Origin: Chitinispirillaceae bacterium | GTDB lineage: Bacteria > Fibrobacterota > Chitinivibrionia > Chitinivibrionales > Chitinispirillaceae | Reading direction: 5' to 3' | Length of the DNA: 64,000 bases | Assembly: GCA_016930275.1 (NCBI GenBank) | Contig: JAFGHA010000080.1 | Coordinates: 1-64,000, forward strand | Shown here: positions 8,718 to 16,193 of the stretch, piece by piece | Position numbering within the stretch: position 1 is the first letter of the stretch | Layout of the letters: the number at the start of each line of letters is the position of its first letter | Position numbers and translations under genes: made by a program | Notes under the pieces: model-generated | Databases searched by the model: none | The model's input: only the letters and a program-made list of their open reading frames with translations | Told to the model about the DNA's origin: nothing

Positions 8718-9651
8718 GTTCCGTATTCCGTTTACGTTGATAGAGCAGCTCTTCGAGGGTCATTGATTTTCCGACCACCGACCGTGGAACCATATCGTGC
8801 TGAAACAGGAGACGGAGAACCGTATCCGTTCCCGTTGTTTTCGGAACGAAGATACTGCATTCACGGTTGTCGTCACCCGTACCGGTGACGGTGCACCCGG
8901 CGGCCTCCAGTGCCTCCCGGCAGGGTTGTTCGAGCGCACCGGTCGTTATATCGGTCCCCGAAAATCCTTCTTCGAGCAGGGTACTGACGGTTCCCGCATA
9001 CGTGAGTGAACCGCGCTGCAGCACCACCACGTCATCGCAGAGAGATTCGACATCGTCAAGTACATGAGTGCTGAAAAAAATCGTACACCGTTCACCGCCC
9101 AACCGTCCCATCACCTCCCGGAAGAGACGCCGTCCCGGCGGATCCATACCGCTCATCGGTTCATCGAGAATCAGCGTATGCGGCCTGCCGAGCAGTGCCT
9201 GAGCCATGTTGAGCCGCTGCTGCATTCCTTTCGACATCTCCCGTATTTTCAAGGCATCCCTGTCGGCGAGTTCAACGATTTCGAGTACCCGTGTTATCTC
9301 TTTTTCGCCTTCGTCCCCCTGCAGACCGGTTAGATGCGCGGTGAACCGGAGCATTTCCCGTACGGTAAGATGGTGATAGAAATACGGCTGTTCGGAGAGA
9401 TAGGCGACACCCCGGCGTGCAGCCGGGAACGAGGCATCAACCCCTCCGACGCGAACGGTACCTGCCGAAGGCCGGACCAGACCAGTCATCATCTTTATGG
9501 TCGTCGTTTTCCCGGCTCCATTCGGCCCCACGAATCCGGTGACGGCACCTTTACGGACCGAAAAAGAAAGATCGACCACCGCCGGTACGCGCACCGCCCG
9601 GAATCCCTTGCGGTAGATCTTTGTAACTTTATCAACTTCAACAGCATGCAT
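8689..9651 (-). CDS. ABC transporter ATP-binding protein
   Basis: A 320-residue ATPase of the CcmA/NatA type. Walker A GPNGAGKTT (42-50), signature SKGMQQ (140-145), Walker B LILDEP (160-165) and the H-loop His196 (FFSTHVLDD) are intact, so it should hydrolyse ATP. The region after ~215 is an extra C-terminal domain common in ABC-2 exporters. The start at 9651 has AAAGGA about 10 nt upstream. It is the first gene of the ATPase-permease-TPR operon, with a promoter candidate about 30 nt upstream, and is divergent from the deacetylase gene. Confidence 0.92.
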   Translation of the reverse strand: MHAVEVDKVTKIYRKGFRAVRVPAVVDLSFSVRKGAVTGFVGPNGAGKTTTIKMMTGLVRPSAGTVRVGGVDASFPAARRGVAYLSEQPYFYHHLTVREMLRFTAHLTGLQGDEGEKEITRVLEIVELADRDALKIREMSKGMQQRLNMAQALLGRPHTLILDEPMSGMDPPGRRLFREVMGRLGGERCTIFFSTHVLDDVESLCDDVVVLQRGSLTYAGTVSTLLEEGFSGTDITTGALEQPCREALEAAGCTVTGTGDDNRECSIFVPKTTGTDTVLRLLFQHDMVPRSVVGKSMTLEELLYQRKRNTEHENDADHSG

Positions 9652-9677
9652 GAAATACGTGTCCTTTATCCGGTATT

Positions 9678-9706
9678 ATAATATACTAAGACGGAATGCG
9701 TTGCAA
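9678..9706 (-). promoter_or_regulatory. Candidate sigma-70 promoter of the ABC transporter operon
   Basis: On the minus strand a -35 TTGCAA (9701-9706) is separated by 17 nt from a -10 TATTAT (9678-9683). Transcription would start near 9671, about 20 nt before the ATPase ATG. The -10 region is nearly symmetrical (TATTATAATATA), so the divergent deacetylase gene might also use it, although no -35 is seen on that side. Confidence 0.45.
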
Positions 9707-9744
9707 GAGATTTCCCCTACAGAATAAAGGAACGCGGAAAGCAG

Positions 9745-11013
9745 ATGTCGGCAAAAAAACGCCGCAGGCATATCCCCGAAAAAAAGACTGATCGCCCAAA
9801 AGAACTGAAGTGTTCAAAATGCGGTAAAACGGTAGTGCACGAAGAGGCGCTCATCGTAAAAGGTACCGTTTACTGTAGTAACGTAAACTGTCTGCCGGAT
9901 CTGGAGATGATCAGGGTAAAAGCGGAAGAGACCTTACCGTCACAGGCTCCGGCGGACCGTTCGATCAGACGCCTGATCGTGCATTCCTCCCTGACGATCG
10001 CCCTTTGTGCGGTGGTGCTCACGATGTGGGTATTCCGCGAAGTCGCTGAATTACGTAAGGAGAACCGTATCCTCCGGACCAGCAGATCCGCCCTTATTGA
10101 ACAGATAAAAACCTACAACCGTGAGTCGCCAACCGACGTCACCCCACCGCTCCCCCCTGCCGACACCACCCCGGTTCCTGCCGCACACGCCGTTTCCCGT
10201 TTGACACGACCGTTACGGAAACCGACGGCTTCGGTACTCCCCTGCACGACGGTTCCCTATCACTTTGTAAATGGATCGGGAGACGAGAAGACGGTCGCGT
10301 TGACGTTTGACGGCGGATCACTCGCCAATGTGACCCCCGCCATTCTCGACACTCTGGCCGGCCATTCGGTCTCCGCGACCATGTTTCTCACTGGACACTT
10401 CATCCGGCGGTACCCCGATATCACCCGCCGCATCGTTGCCGAAGGACATGCGTGCGGCAACCACACGTTCAGCCATCCGCATCTCACCAGCTATGCCATG
10501 GATCGCACCAACCGTACCTTGCCTGAAATGACGGCATCACGGCTGCGGGAGGAATTCCGACGGGCGGAGGATCTTTTTTTCACGACCACCGGTCTTCCCT
10601 TCGCTCCAATCTGGCGAGCACCATACGGTGAGTACAACCGGGAGATCTGCCGCTGGGCCCGGGAGGCGGGATATCTGCATATCGGATGGCGACAGGGGCG
10701 CACCTGGCTACTGGGCCTCGACAGTAACGACTGGATTCCCGACAGCACCACACCCGGATTTCATACCCCTATGGCTTTTTTCGACAAGGTAGTCCACCTT
10801 GCCCGGTTGCAGCCGGACGGTATCAACGGCGGTATCATCCTCATGCACCTCGGCACGCAACGCAGAGACCCGGCCATGCAGGTGCATACCGTTCTGGGCA
10901 TGCTGATCGATACACTTCGTGCCGATGGCTACCGGTTCGTGCAGATTCCCGAAATGGTAAGCGCATCGGGGATCGACCTTAGCGCTATCAGACAGGAGCC
11001 ATCTCTTCCATAA
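9745..11013 (+). CDS. Membrane-anchored CE4 polysaccharide deacetylase with zinc ribbon
   Basis: This 422-residue protein has three parts. First, a basic cytoplasmic start with a four-Cys zinc ribbon (C23, C26, C44, C49). Second, a membrane helix (77-97), a short coiled coil and a Pro-rich linker. Third, a NodB/CE4 deacetylase domain (about 180-410) outside the membrane. CE4 motifs are TFDGG (187-191), HTFSHPH (240-246), RAPYG (291-295), DSNDW (326-330) and ILMHLG (365-370). In the first motif the usual metal-binding second Asp (TFDDG) is Gly, a variation found in some CE4 members, while the two metal His are kept. It probably removes acetyl groups from a surface or cell-wall polysaccharide; the substrate is unknown. 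Confidence 0.85.
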   Translation: MSAKKRRRHIPEKKTDRPKELKCSKCGKTVVHEEALIVKGTVYCSNVNCLPDLEMIRVKAEETLPSQAPADRSIRRLIVHSSLTIALCAVVLTMWVFREVAELRKENRILRTSRSALIEQIKTYNRESPTDVTPPLPPADTTPVPAAHAVSRLTRPLRKPTASVLPCTTVPYHFVNGSGDEKTVALTFDGGSLANVTPAILDTLAGHSVSATMFLTGHFIRRYPDITRRIVAEGHACGNHTFSHPHLTSYAMDRTNRTLPEMTASRLREEFRRAEDLFFTTTGLPFAPIWRAPYGEYNREICRWAREAGYLHIGWRQGRTWLLGLDSNDWIPDSTTPGFHTPMAFFDKVVHLARLQPDGINGGIILMHLGTQRRDPAMQVHTVLGMLIDTLRADGYRFVQIPEMVSASGIDLSAIRQEPSLP

Positions 11014-11280
11014 ACTATTTTCTGACCTTAGATCAGGACGCCCCCTAAGACGCGGTATAACAGAAAGGTGCAATGCACCGGATACCTTACGCTTAAGGAA
11101 CGGCAGTGACAATCCCCCGCAGTGGGACGTGTAAGGACTTAGAATACCGGAGTATTATTCAACAGAAGTCCCCCTTCGGGGGATTCAGGGGGCGTAAATG
11201 TCAATGCTGAAAAGTAACCATTAAAAATTATCGTATTCTTACTACAGATAACTATTCCTTCAAGAAAGCAGTGCTTCATC
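11014..11280. other. Intergenic gap with small hairpins
   Basis: No gene is supported in these 267 bases. Two short palindromes are visible: GGTGCAATGCACC (11067-11079) and a C5/G5 hairpin (11170-11174 with 11178-11182) followed by another G-run. Neither is followed by a T-run, so neither is a convincing terminator for the deacetylase gene. Confidence 0.5.
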
Positions 11281-11928
11281 GTGAACATTTCCCTCGAATA
11301 TTTTATTCTCAGAATACCTGTTGTTCTGTTCGCACTCACCATCCACGAATGCGCGCACGGGTGGGTCGCCTACCGGCTGGGTGACCGGACCGCCTTCGAT
11401 GCAGGAAGAATCACCATGAACCCGATTACCCATCTTGATCCGTTCGGCACACTGATGCTGCTTTTCGGTCCGTTCGGATGGGCGAAACCGGTACCGGTCG
11501 ATTCGCGATACTTTAAAAATCAAAGACAGGGGATTCTGCTCGTCAGTGCAGCGGGACCGGTATCAAATATCCTTCTGGCACTGTTGTTCGGCTATACATT
11601 CCGGTTTTCAGAAATTTTCTATCCGGGTATGCCGCCACACGGTTATCTTGCAAACTTTTTCAGGCTGGCAATTTATATCAACGCCGGTATCGCCTTTTTC
11701 AATCTGCTGCCGATTCCCCCGCTCGACGGATCAAAAATCGTTCTCAGTGTACTCCCCGACAGTGTGATTCCCGATTACCTCAGGATGACCAGGTACATCC
11801 CCCCGATATTTTTATCGTTATTGATTCTGGAGTGGGTAGTCCACCGCCCCGTACTTTCTTTAGTAATAAATCCTCTGTTTATGCCTTTTTACCAGTTTAT
11901 ACTTCATCTCATCAACTGGAGATTCTGA
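11281..11928 (+). CDS. M50 family (site-2 protease-like) metallopeptidase
   Basis: A 215-residue protein, largely hydrophobic, with HECAH (22-26) as the zinc-binding HExxH motif in the first membrane helix and NLLPIPPLDG (141-150) supplying the second motif with the third zinc ligand, Asp149. This is the compact M50B rhomboid-like layout without a PDZ domain (FtsH-linked or SREBP-type relatives), which cleaves within or next to membranes. The start is GTG at 11281; no strong ribosome site is visible. It lies 2 nt upstream of hldA on the same strand, probably in one transcript. The client protein is unknown. Confidence 0.88.
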   Translation: MNISLEYFILRIPVVLFALTIHECAHGWVAYRLGDRTAFDAGRITMNPITHLDPFGTLMLLFGPFGWAKPVPVDSRYFKNQRQGILLVSAAGPVSNILLALLFGYTFRFSEIFYPGMPPHGYLANFFRLAIYINAGIAFFNLLPIPPLDGSKIVLSVLPDSVIPDYLRMTRYIPPIFLSLLILEWVVHRPVLSLVINPLFMPFYQFILHLINWRF

Positions 11929-11930
11929 CC

Positions 11931-12929
11931 ATGGAGCTCAAAGCCCCTTCGCTGCGGCAACTCAAAAGCATCGTAAAGAAGTTCTCCTCATCGAACATGA
12001 TCGTTGTGGGCGATACCATGATCGATGAATATTTCTGGGGAGACGTGCAGCGGATTTCACCCGAAGCACCGGTCCCGGTGGTGGCGGTTGAATCGGTCAC
12101 CCGCAGGCTCGGCGGGGCGGCGAATGTCGTTCAGAATCTGGTGCGGCTCGGCGTAAATACATCACTTCTGTCGTTGTGCGGTAACGACGAAAACGGCAGA
12201 TTGCTTCTTGAAATGTTATCGGAGGCGAAGTGTGACACCTCCGGTGTCCATCAATCACCCAACCGGCCTACCTCGATCAAAACACGCATTATTGCGAGGC
12301 AACAGCAGGTGGTCAGGGCCGACCGTGAAAAAATAGGTGATCTCGATGATGATGAAAACGCAGCGCTCATCGCAGCGTTCAACCGGGAAATCGTTCAGGC
12401 GGACGGGGTGATCATTTCGGACTATGGAAAAGGGGTCATATCACCGGAATTTATTACCCCTATTATAGAAAAATGCAATGCCGACGGTAAATTCATCGCA
12501 ATCGATCCGAAAGACCGGCATATGCATCTCTACAAGGGGGCTTCCATCATCACCCCCAACCTCAAGGAAGCGCACGTGTTGCTCGGACGGCCGTACCACC
12601 ACTGCAGTGATCGCGAAGTGGAACAACTGGGCTGGCAGATCATCGACGATTATAATCTGCAGTACCTTCTCATTACACTGAGTGAACGGGGAATGGCCTT
12701 GTTCGAGAAAGAAAATCGCCGGTTCCGGCACCTGCCGACGGTTGCCCAGAAAGTATTTGACGTTACCGGTGCCGGCGATACGGTCATCAGTGTTTTTTCG
12801 GCTGCAATCACTGCCGGATCGAGCCCGTTCGAGGCTGCATATCTTGCCAACCACGCGGCAGGCATCACGGTGGCACAACTCGGTACCGCATCGGTAACGC
12901 CGGAAGAGCTTCTCGCTGCATGCGGGTGA
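11931..12929 (+). CDS. hldA: D-glycero-beta-D-manno-heptose-7-phosphate kinase (RfaE1/HldA)
   Basis: A 332-residue PfkB-fold kinase with close likeness to the N-terminal half of HldE: GDTMIDEYFWGDVQRISPEA near the start, GGAANVVQNL (61-70) at the sugar site, and DVTGAGD (277-283) with catalytic Asp283. It phosphorylates heptose-7-phosphate at C1 on the way to ADP-heptose for the lipopolysaccharide inner core. The nucleotidyltransferase half of bifunctional HldE is absent, so a separate HldC-type enzyme is expected elsewhere. The ATG at 11931 is chosen for its GGAG upstream and its fit to the family N-terminus; the frame is open further upstream into the protease gene. Confidence 0.9.
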   Translation: MELKAPSLRQLKSIVKKFSSSNMIVVGDTMIDEYFWGDVQRISPEAPVPVVAVESVTRRLGGAANVVQNLVRLGVNTSLLSLCGNDENGRLLLEMLSEAKCDTSGVHQSPNRPTSIKTRIIARQQQVVRADREKIGDLDDDENAALIAAFNREIVQADGVIISDYGKGVISPEFITPIIEKCNADGKFIAIDPKDRHMHLYKGASIITPNLKEAHVLLGRPYHHCSDREVEQLGWQIIDDYNLQYLLITLSERGMALFEKENRRFRHLPTVAQKVFDVTGAGDTVISVFSAAITAGSSPFEAAYLANHAAGITVAQLGTASVTPEELLAACG

Positions 12930-12977
12930 TCGGGAACAGATATCGAGTACTCCGACAAAATTTCGGTTACCATTAAA

Positions 12978-13017
12978 CTACAGAGTTCCACTGCTCTTTG
13001 GTAGTCGCTGTTTTTTT
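12978..13017 (+). terminator. Possible terminator after hldA
   Basis: CTACAGAG (12978-12985) can pair with CTCT (12994-12997) and GTAG (13001-13004) with a small bulge, and a run of seven T follows at 13011-13017. The stem is imperfect and the T-run is 6 nt away, so this is a weak candidate. Confidence 0.35.
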
Positions 13018-13075
13018 CATATCCCATTCTTCTTCTGGTAGCCTATATTTGTTATTTGTATTCCTTGCAGAATGA

Positions 13076-13096
13076 GGGCGGGTTTGAAACCCGCCC
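13076..13096. repeat. GGGCGGGTTT/AAACCCGCCC palindrome
   Basis: A perfect 10-bp inverted repeat around a single central G lies 28 nt before the resB start. Very similar GGGCGGGTTT palindromes occur as dispersed REP-like elements in other bacterial genomes (from memory). There is no T-run, so terminator function is unlikely. It could form a hairpin in the resB leader. Confidence 0.55.
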
Positions 13097-13124
13097 GTAC
13101 GGGAAAAATCTTCATAGAGTGATT

Positions 13125-14255
13125 ATGCGACTTCCCCCCCTGGTAAAAATTATTCTGAAATCACTCGGATCACTCAGGCTCACGGTCGTCAGCCTGATTT
13201 TTCTCTCTATCCTTGTGGTGTGGGGAACACTGTATCAGGTGGATCATGGCATCTATTCTGCACAGGAACGTTTTTTCAACGCGTGGATTATCCTGATCGG
13301 CGGGTTTGTTCCTTTTCCTGCGGTTCGCACACTCGTCGCTCTTCTTTCGGTCAACCTGCTTGCGGCGGCATTCAAGAAAAGACCGGTTACGCTTTCAACC
13401 GCAGGGATTTTCATCATGCACATCGGGGTGGCGCTGCTCGTGGGAGGGGCAGTCGTTGCCTCCACCTTCGTGCAGGAATCGGCGGTAACTCTTGCCGAAG
13501 GGCAACAGGCTACCCAAACCTACGATTTTTCCTTGTGGAAATTTGCTGTTGTAGTAAACGGCGTAAAAAACGGCAGGCCCTGTACAAAAACGTTCCGGTA
13601 CGATCTGGGTCATCTCCGCGATGGAAAGCAGTTACGGATTCCACCTGCCGGAGTACAACTCTCCATTGATAAAGTCTACACCAATTGCGGCGCGACCTTG
13701 AGCCCCTCCGGCAATGGCACGGTTACCGCTCTATCACCCGTTGCGACCTCCACCGAACGGGGCCGCAATGTTCCGGGGATCGTTTTTTCTCTGCGTAAAG
13801 GTGATTGCCCGACAGGTACACCACACTATGTTTATGCCGGCTCCGGACACCGGCTTCCGGTAATCTGCGGGAGCGATACCGTAACGGTCTGGCTGCACCC
13901 CGTCACGCTTGCCCTGCCGCTGAAAATGGAACTGCAGAAGTTCAGTGTTGAGTGGCATCCCGGTACCAGAAAGCCGAAACGGTTTGAAACCCGCCTGCGT
14001 CTGTTCGGTCCCAATATCGACCGCGAGGTGGTTGTCGAGATGAACCGTCCGTACCGATACCGGTCATTTACGTTCTATCAGATGGGCTACAACGAACAGA
14101 ACGGCAGGTATGTATCCACACTTGCCGTTGTGAAAAACCCGCTACGTTATCTTCCTTACATTGCAAGTATGGTTATCGTTGCCGGTTGTTTCCTGTATTT
14201 TCTGGTAAAGATGATCCGTCATCTTTCGCTGCTCCGGGAGACTACACGTGAATAA
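13125..14255 (+). CDS. resB: ResB-like cytochrome c biogenesis protein
   Basis: A 376-residue protein with three membrane segments near the N-terminus, a large extracytoplasmic domain (about 110-340) and a last helix near residues 345-365. Motifs such as LGSLRLTVVSLIFLSILVV and YQMGYNE near the end are typical of ResB/Ccs1, which with CcsA holds and attaches heme to apocytochrome c outside the cytoplasmic membrane (system II). ATG 13125 is chosen because it begins right before the first helix; a longer form would translate the upstream palindrome. Its stop overlaps the next gene by 8 nt. Confidence 0.85.
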   Translation: MRLPPLVKIILKSLGSLRLTVVSLIFLSILVVWGTLYQVDHGIYSAQERFFNAWIILIGGFVPFPAVRTLVALLSVNLLAAAFKKRPVTLSTAGIFIMHIGVALLVGGAVVASTFVQESAVTLAEGQQATQTYDFSLWKFAVVVNGVKNGRPCTKTFRYDLGHLRDGKQLRIPPAGVQLSIDKVYTNCGATLSPSGNGTVTALSPVATSTERGRNVPGIVFSLRKGDCPTGTPHYVYAGSGHRLPVICGSDTVTVWLHPVTLALPLKMELQKFSVEWHPGTRKPKRFETRLRLFGPNIDREVVVEMNRPYRYRSFTFYQMGYNEQNGRYVSTLAVVKNPLRYLPYIASMVIVAGCFLYFLVKMIRHLSLLRETTRE

Positions 14256-16173
14256 ACCATACCAAAAGAACGGTACGATCCGCAGCCACCCGGGGATTGT
14301 CTTCCGATCGGTGCTTCCGTTCTGGTTGGTGCTACTCATCATGGTACCTGCCGGTGGCGCTGCAGGATTTTCCGCTGCTTCGTTCGGATCGGTTACCGTC
14401 CTCGAAAACGGCAGAAAAAAACCGTTCGATACCTTTGCGCGCAACAAACTGCTGCAGTATTCCGGAAAGCGCCGCCTTGCGGAGAGTTCCGCGCTGCAGT
14501 GGCTCTGCCGTGTACTCTTTACCCCGGAAAAGGCGGATTTCGACAAGGTGTTTCTGATCAACAACCCCGAAGTCGCCCGTACGCTCGGAATTCCTCCGGA
14601 ACGTAAACGCCGTTATTCCTATGCCGCGCTTTCCGCCGCGGCCGAAGCTCTGCAACGGTATTACGACGCCGCGCGGAAAACGTCCGCCGACCGTCAATCG
14701 CCCTTTGATCGTGAGATCCTGCGCATCTACACAAATCTGATCGATTACCGGTCTCTTGCGTCAACATTCAGTTTTCTTCTGCCTGATCCCGTATTTCATA
14801 TCAGAGCCGCAGATACGACCCCGGACCTTCCCCGTGTCCTGATCGATCCGCACATGCCTCCGTCATTTCTCGACATGCTGCGTCTGCAGCCGTTTCTCGC
14901 CCGACGCATGACCGCGATCAGAAATACCGGCACCGACAGCCTCACGGCAATCGACCACTCGATTATCGAAATTACACGAACGATGTATGCCATCAGTTCC
15001 GCAGCAGAAAACACACCGCCGCATCTGATTCCCCTACGGGAAAACGGTGATGACGTGTGGTACAGTCCGTGGGGATGTATCGCCGCACACCGCAGCAAAG
15101 TCCTCAGCCAACCTGCACTGCAAGCCCTGATAACCATTTACCATGCGTATAAAGCAGGAAACCGGAAACGTTTCGACGATGCGGTTACCACCTTTTCCGC
15201 TGCAGTGAGGTCATCCCTGTCCGCCGGTGCCCTCCCCGATACGGCGCTCGAACTTTTTTACAACCGGCTTGGCGCGTTTTTCATCGCGAAAATCATTCTG
15301 GGAATCGCCGCGCTTTTCGCGCTTACGGCGCTCTTTTCACGGGGGAAAACAGCCGCACGCTGCAGTACCGCAGGTATCGCCGCCGGGTGGCTGTTCTGCA
15401 CCGCCGGTATCATTCTCAGAATGATCATCATGCGCCATCCGCCGGTCACCAATCTCTACGAGACGTTTATTTTCGTCGCCTGGGCCACCATCATTATAGG
15501 GCTGATACTTGAGTTTCTGCGCATTCGTTCCATCGGCCTGCTTACCGCCTCGCTTTCCGGATTCATTTTCCTGCACATCGCCGGACGGTTTGCCGCCGAC
15601 GGCGATACGCTGGGTATGCTAGCCGCGATCCTCGACTCGGGGTTCTGGCTCACCACGCATATCATCACCATCGCGCTTGGCTACGCCGGATGTCTCGGGG
15701 CCGGATTTATCGCACATGTCTATCTGCTCCACCGCGTACTGCGAGCCGGCGACAAAGATAGACTCGGCCGTATCGCCGGAGCGGTGTATGGCGTGTTCGC
15801 CTTCGGAATGCTCTTTACCGTCACCGGTACGGTAACCGGAGGCATGTGGGCGGATCAGGCGTGGGGACGCTTCTGGGGATGGGACCCGAAGGAAAACGGC
15901 GCACTGCTGATCATCTTATGGTGCATGATCGTTTTTCACGCAAGGCGGGGGAGGATGATCGCCGATACCGGCATGGCAATCGGTGCGATCATCGCCGCAA
16001 TGCTGGTAATGTGTACCTGGATCGGCGTCAACCTGCTCGGTACCGGTCTGCATTCGTATGGTTTCACCGCCTCGGGAGCGAAATTGCTTTTCGGATACAC
16101 GGGAGGTGAAATGATATTTCTGGGGATAATCGGAATCATCGAATTATCTCAACGTAAACGCGTACCGAAGTGA
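14248..16173 (+). CDS. ccsA: CcsA/ResC-type cytochrome c synthase subunit with N-terminal extension
   Basis: A 641-residue protein starting with GTG inside the end of resB. The C-terminal ~300 residues have about eight helices and the tryptophan-rich WWD heme-handling motif (W534, W539, W543, W545 then DPKEN), plus conserved His residues in flanking loops. This is the CcsA heme-delivery subunit of system II cytochrome c maturation. The N-terminal ~340 residues start with a signal-like helix followed by an extracytoplasmic region containing LENGRKKPFDTFARN, seen in CcsA proteins of several non-proteobacterial phyla. Together with resB it implies c-type cytochromes in this organism. Confidence 0.9.
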   Translation: MNKPYQKNGTIRSHPGIVFRSVLPFWLVLLIMVPAGGAAGFSAASFGSVTVLENGRKKPFDTFARNKLLQYSGKRRLAESSALQWLCRVLFTPEKADFDKVFLINNPEVARTLGIPPERKRRYSYAALSAAAEALQRYYDAARKTSADRQSPFDREILRIYTNLIDYRSLASTFSFLLPDPVFHIRAADTTPDLPRVLIDPHMPPSFLDMLRLQPFLARRMTAIRNTGTDSLTAIDHSIIEITRTMYAISSAAENTPPHLIPLRENGDDVWYSPWGCIAAHRSKVLSQPALQALITIYHAYKAGNRKRFDDAVTTFSAAVRSSLSAGALPDTALELFYNRLGAFFIAKIILGIAALFALTALFSRGKTAARCSTAGIAAGWLFCTAGIILRMIIMRHPPVTNLYETFIFVAWATIIIGLILEFLRIRSIGLLTASLSGFIFLHIAGRFAADGDTLGMLAAILDSGFWLTTHIITIALGYAGCLGAGFIAHVYLLHRVLRAGDKDRLGRIAGAVYGVFAFGMLFTVTGTVTGGMWADQAWGRFWGWDPKENGALLIILWCMIVFHARRGRMIADTGMAIGAIIAAMLVMCTWIGVNLLGTGLHSYGFTASGAKLLFGYTGGEMIFLGIIGIIELSQRKRVPK

Positions 16174-16193
16174 TAAAGGATTAGTACGAAACG

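Noticed and set aside
13076-13096. GGGCGGGTTT palindrome as a terminator
   Set aside because: No T-run follows on either strand and it lies just before a gene start; treated as a repeat.
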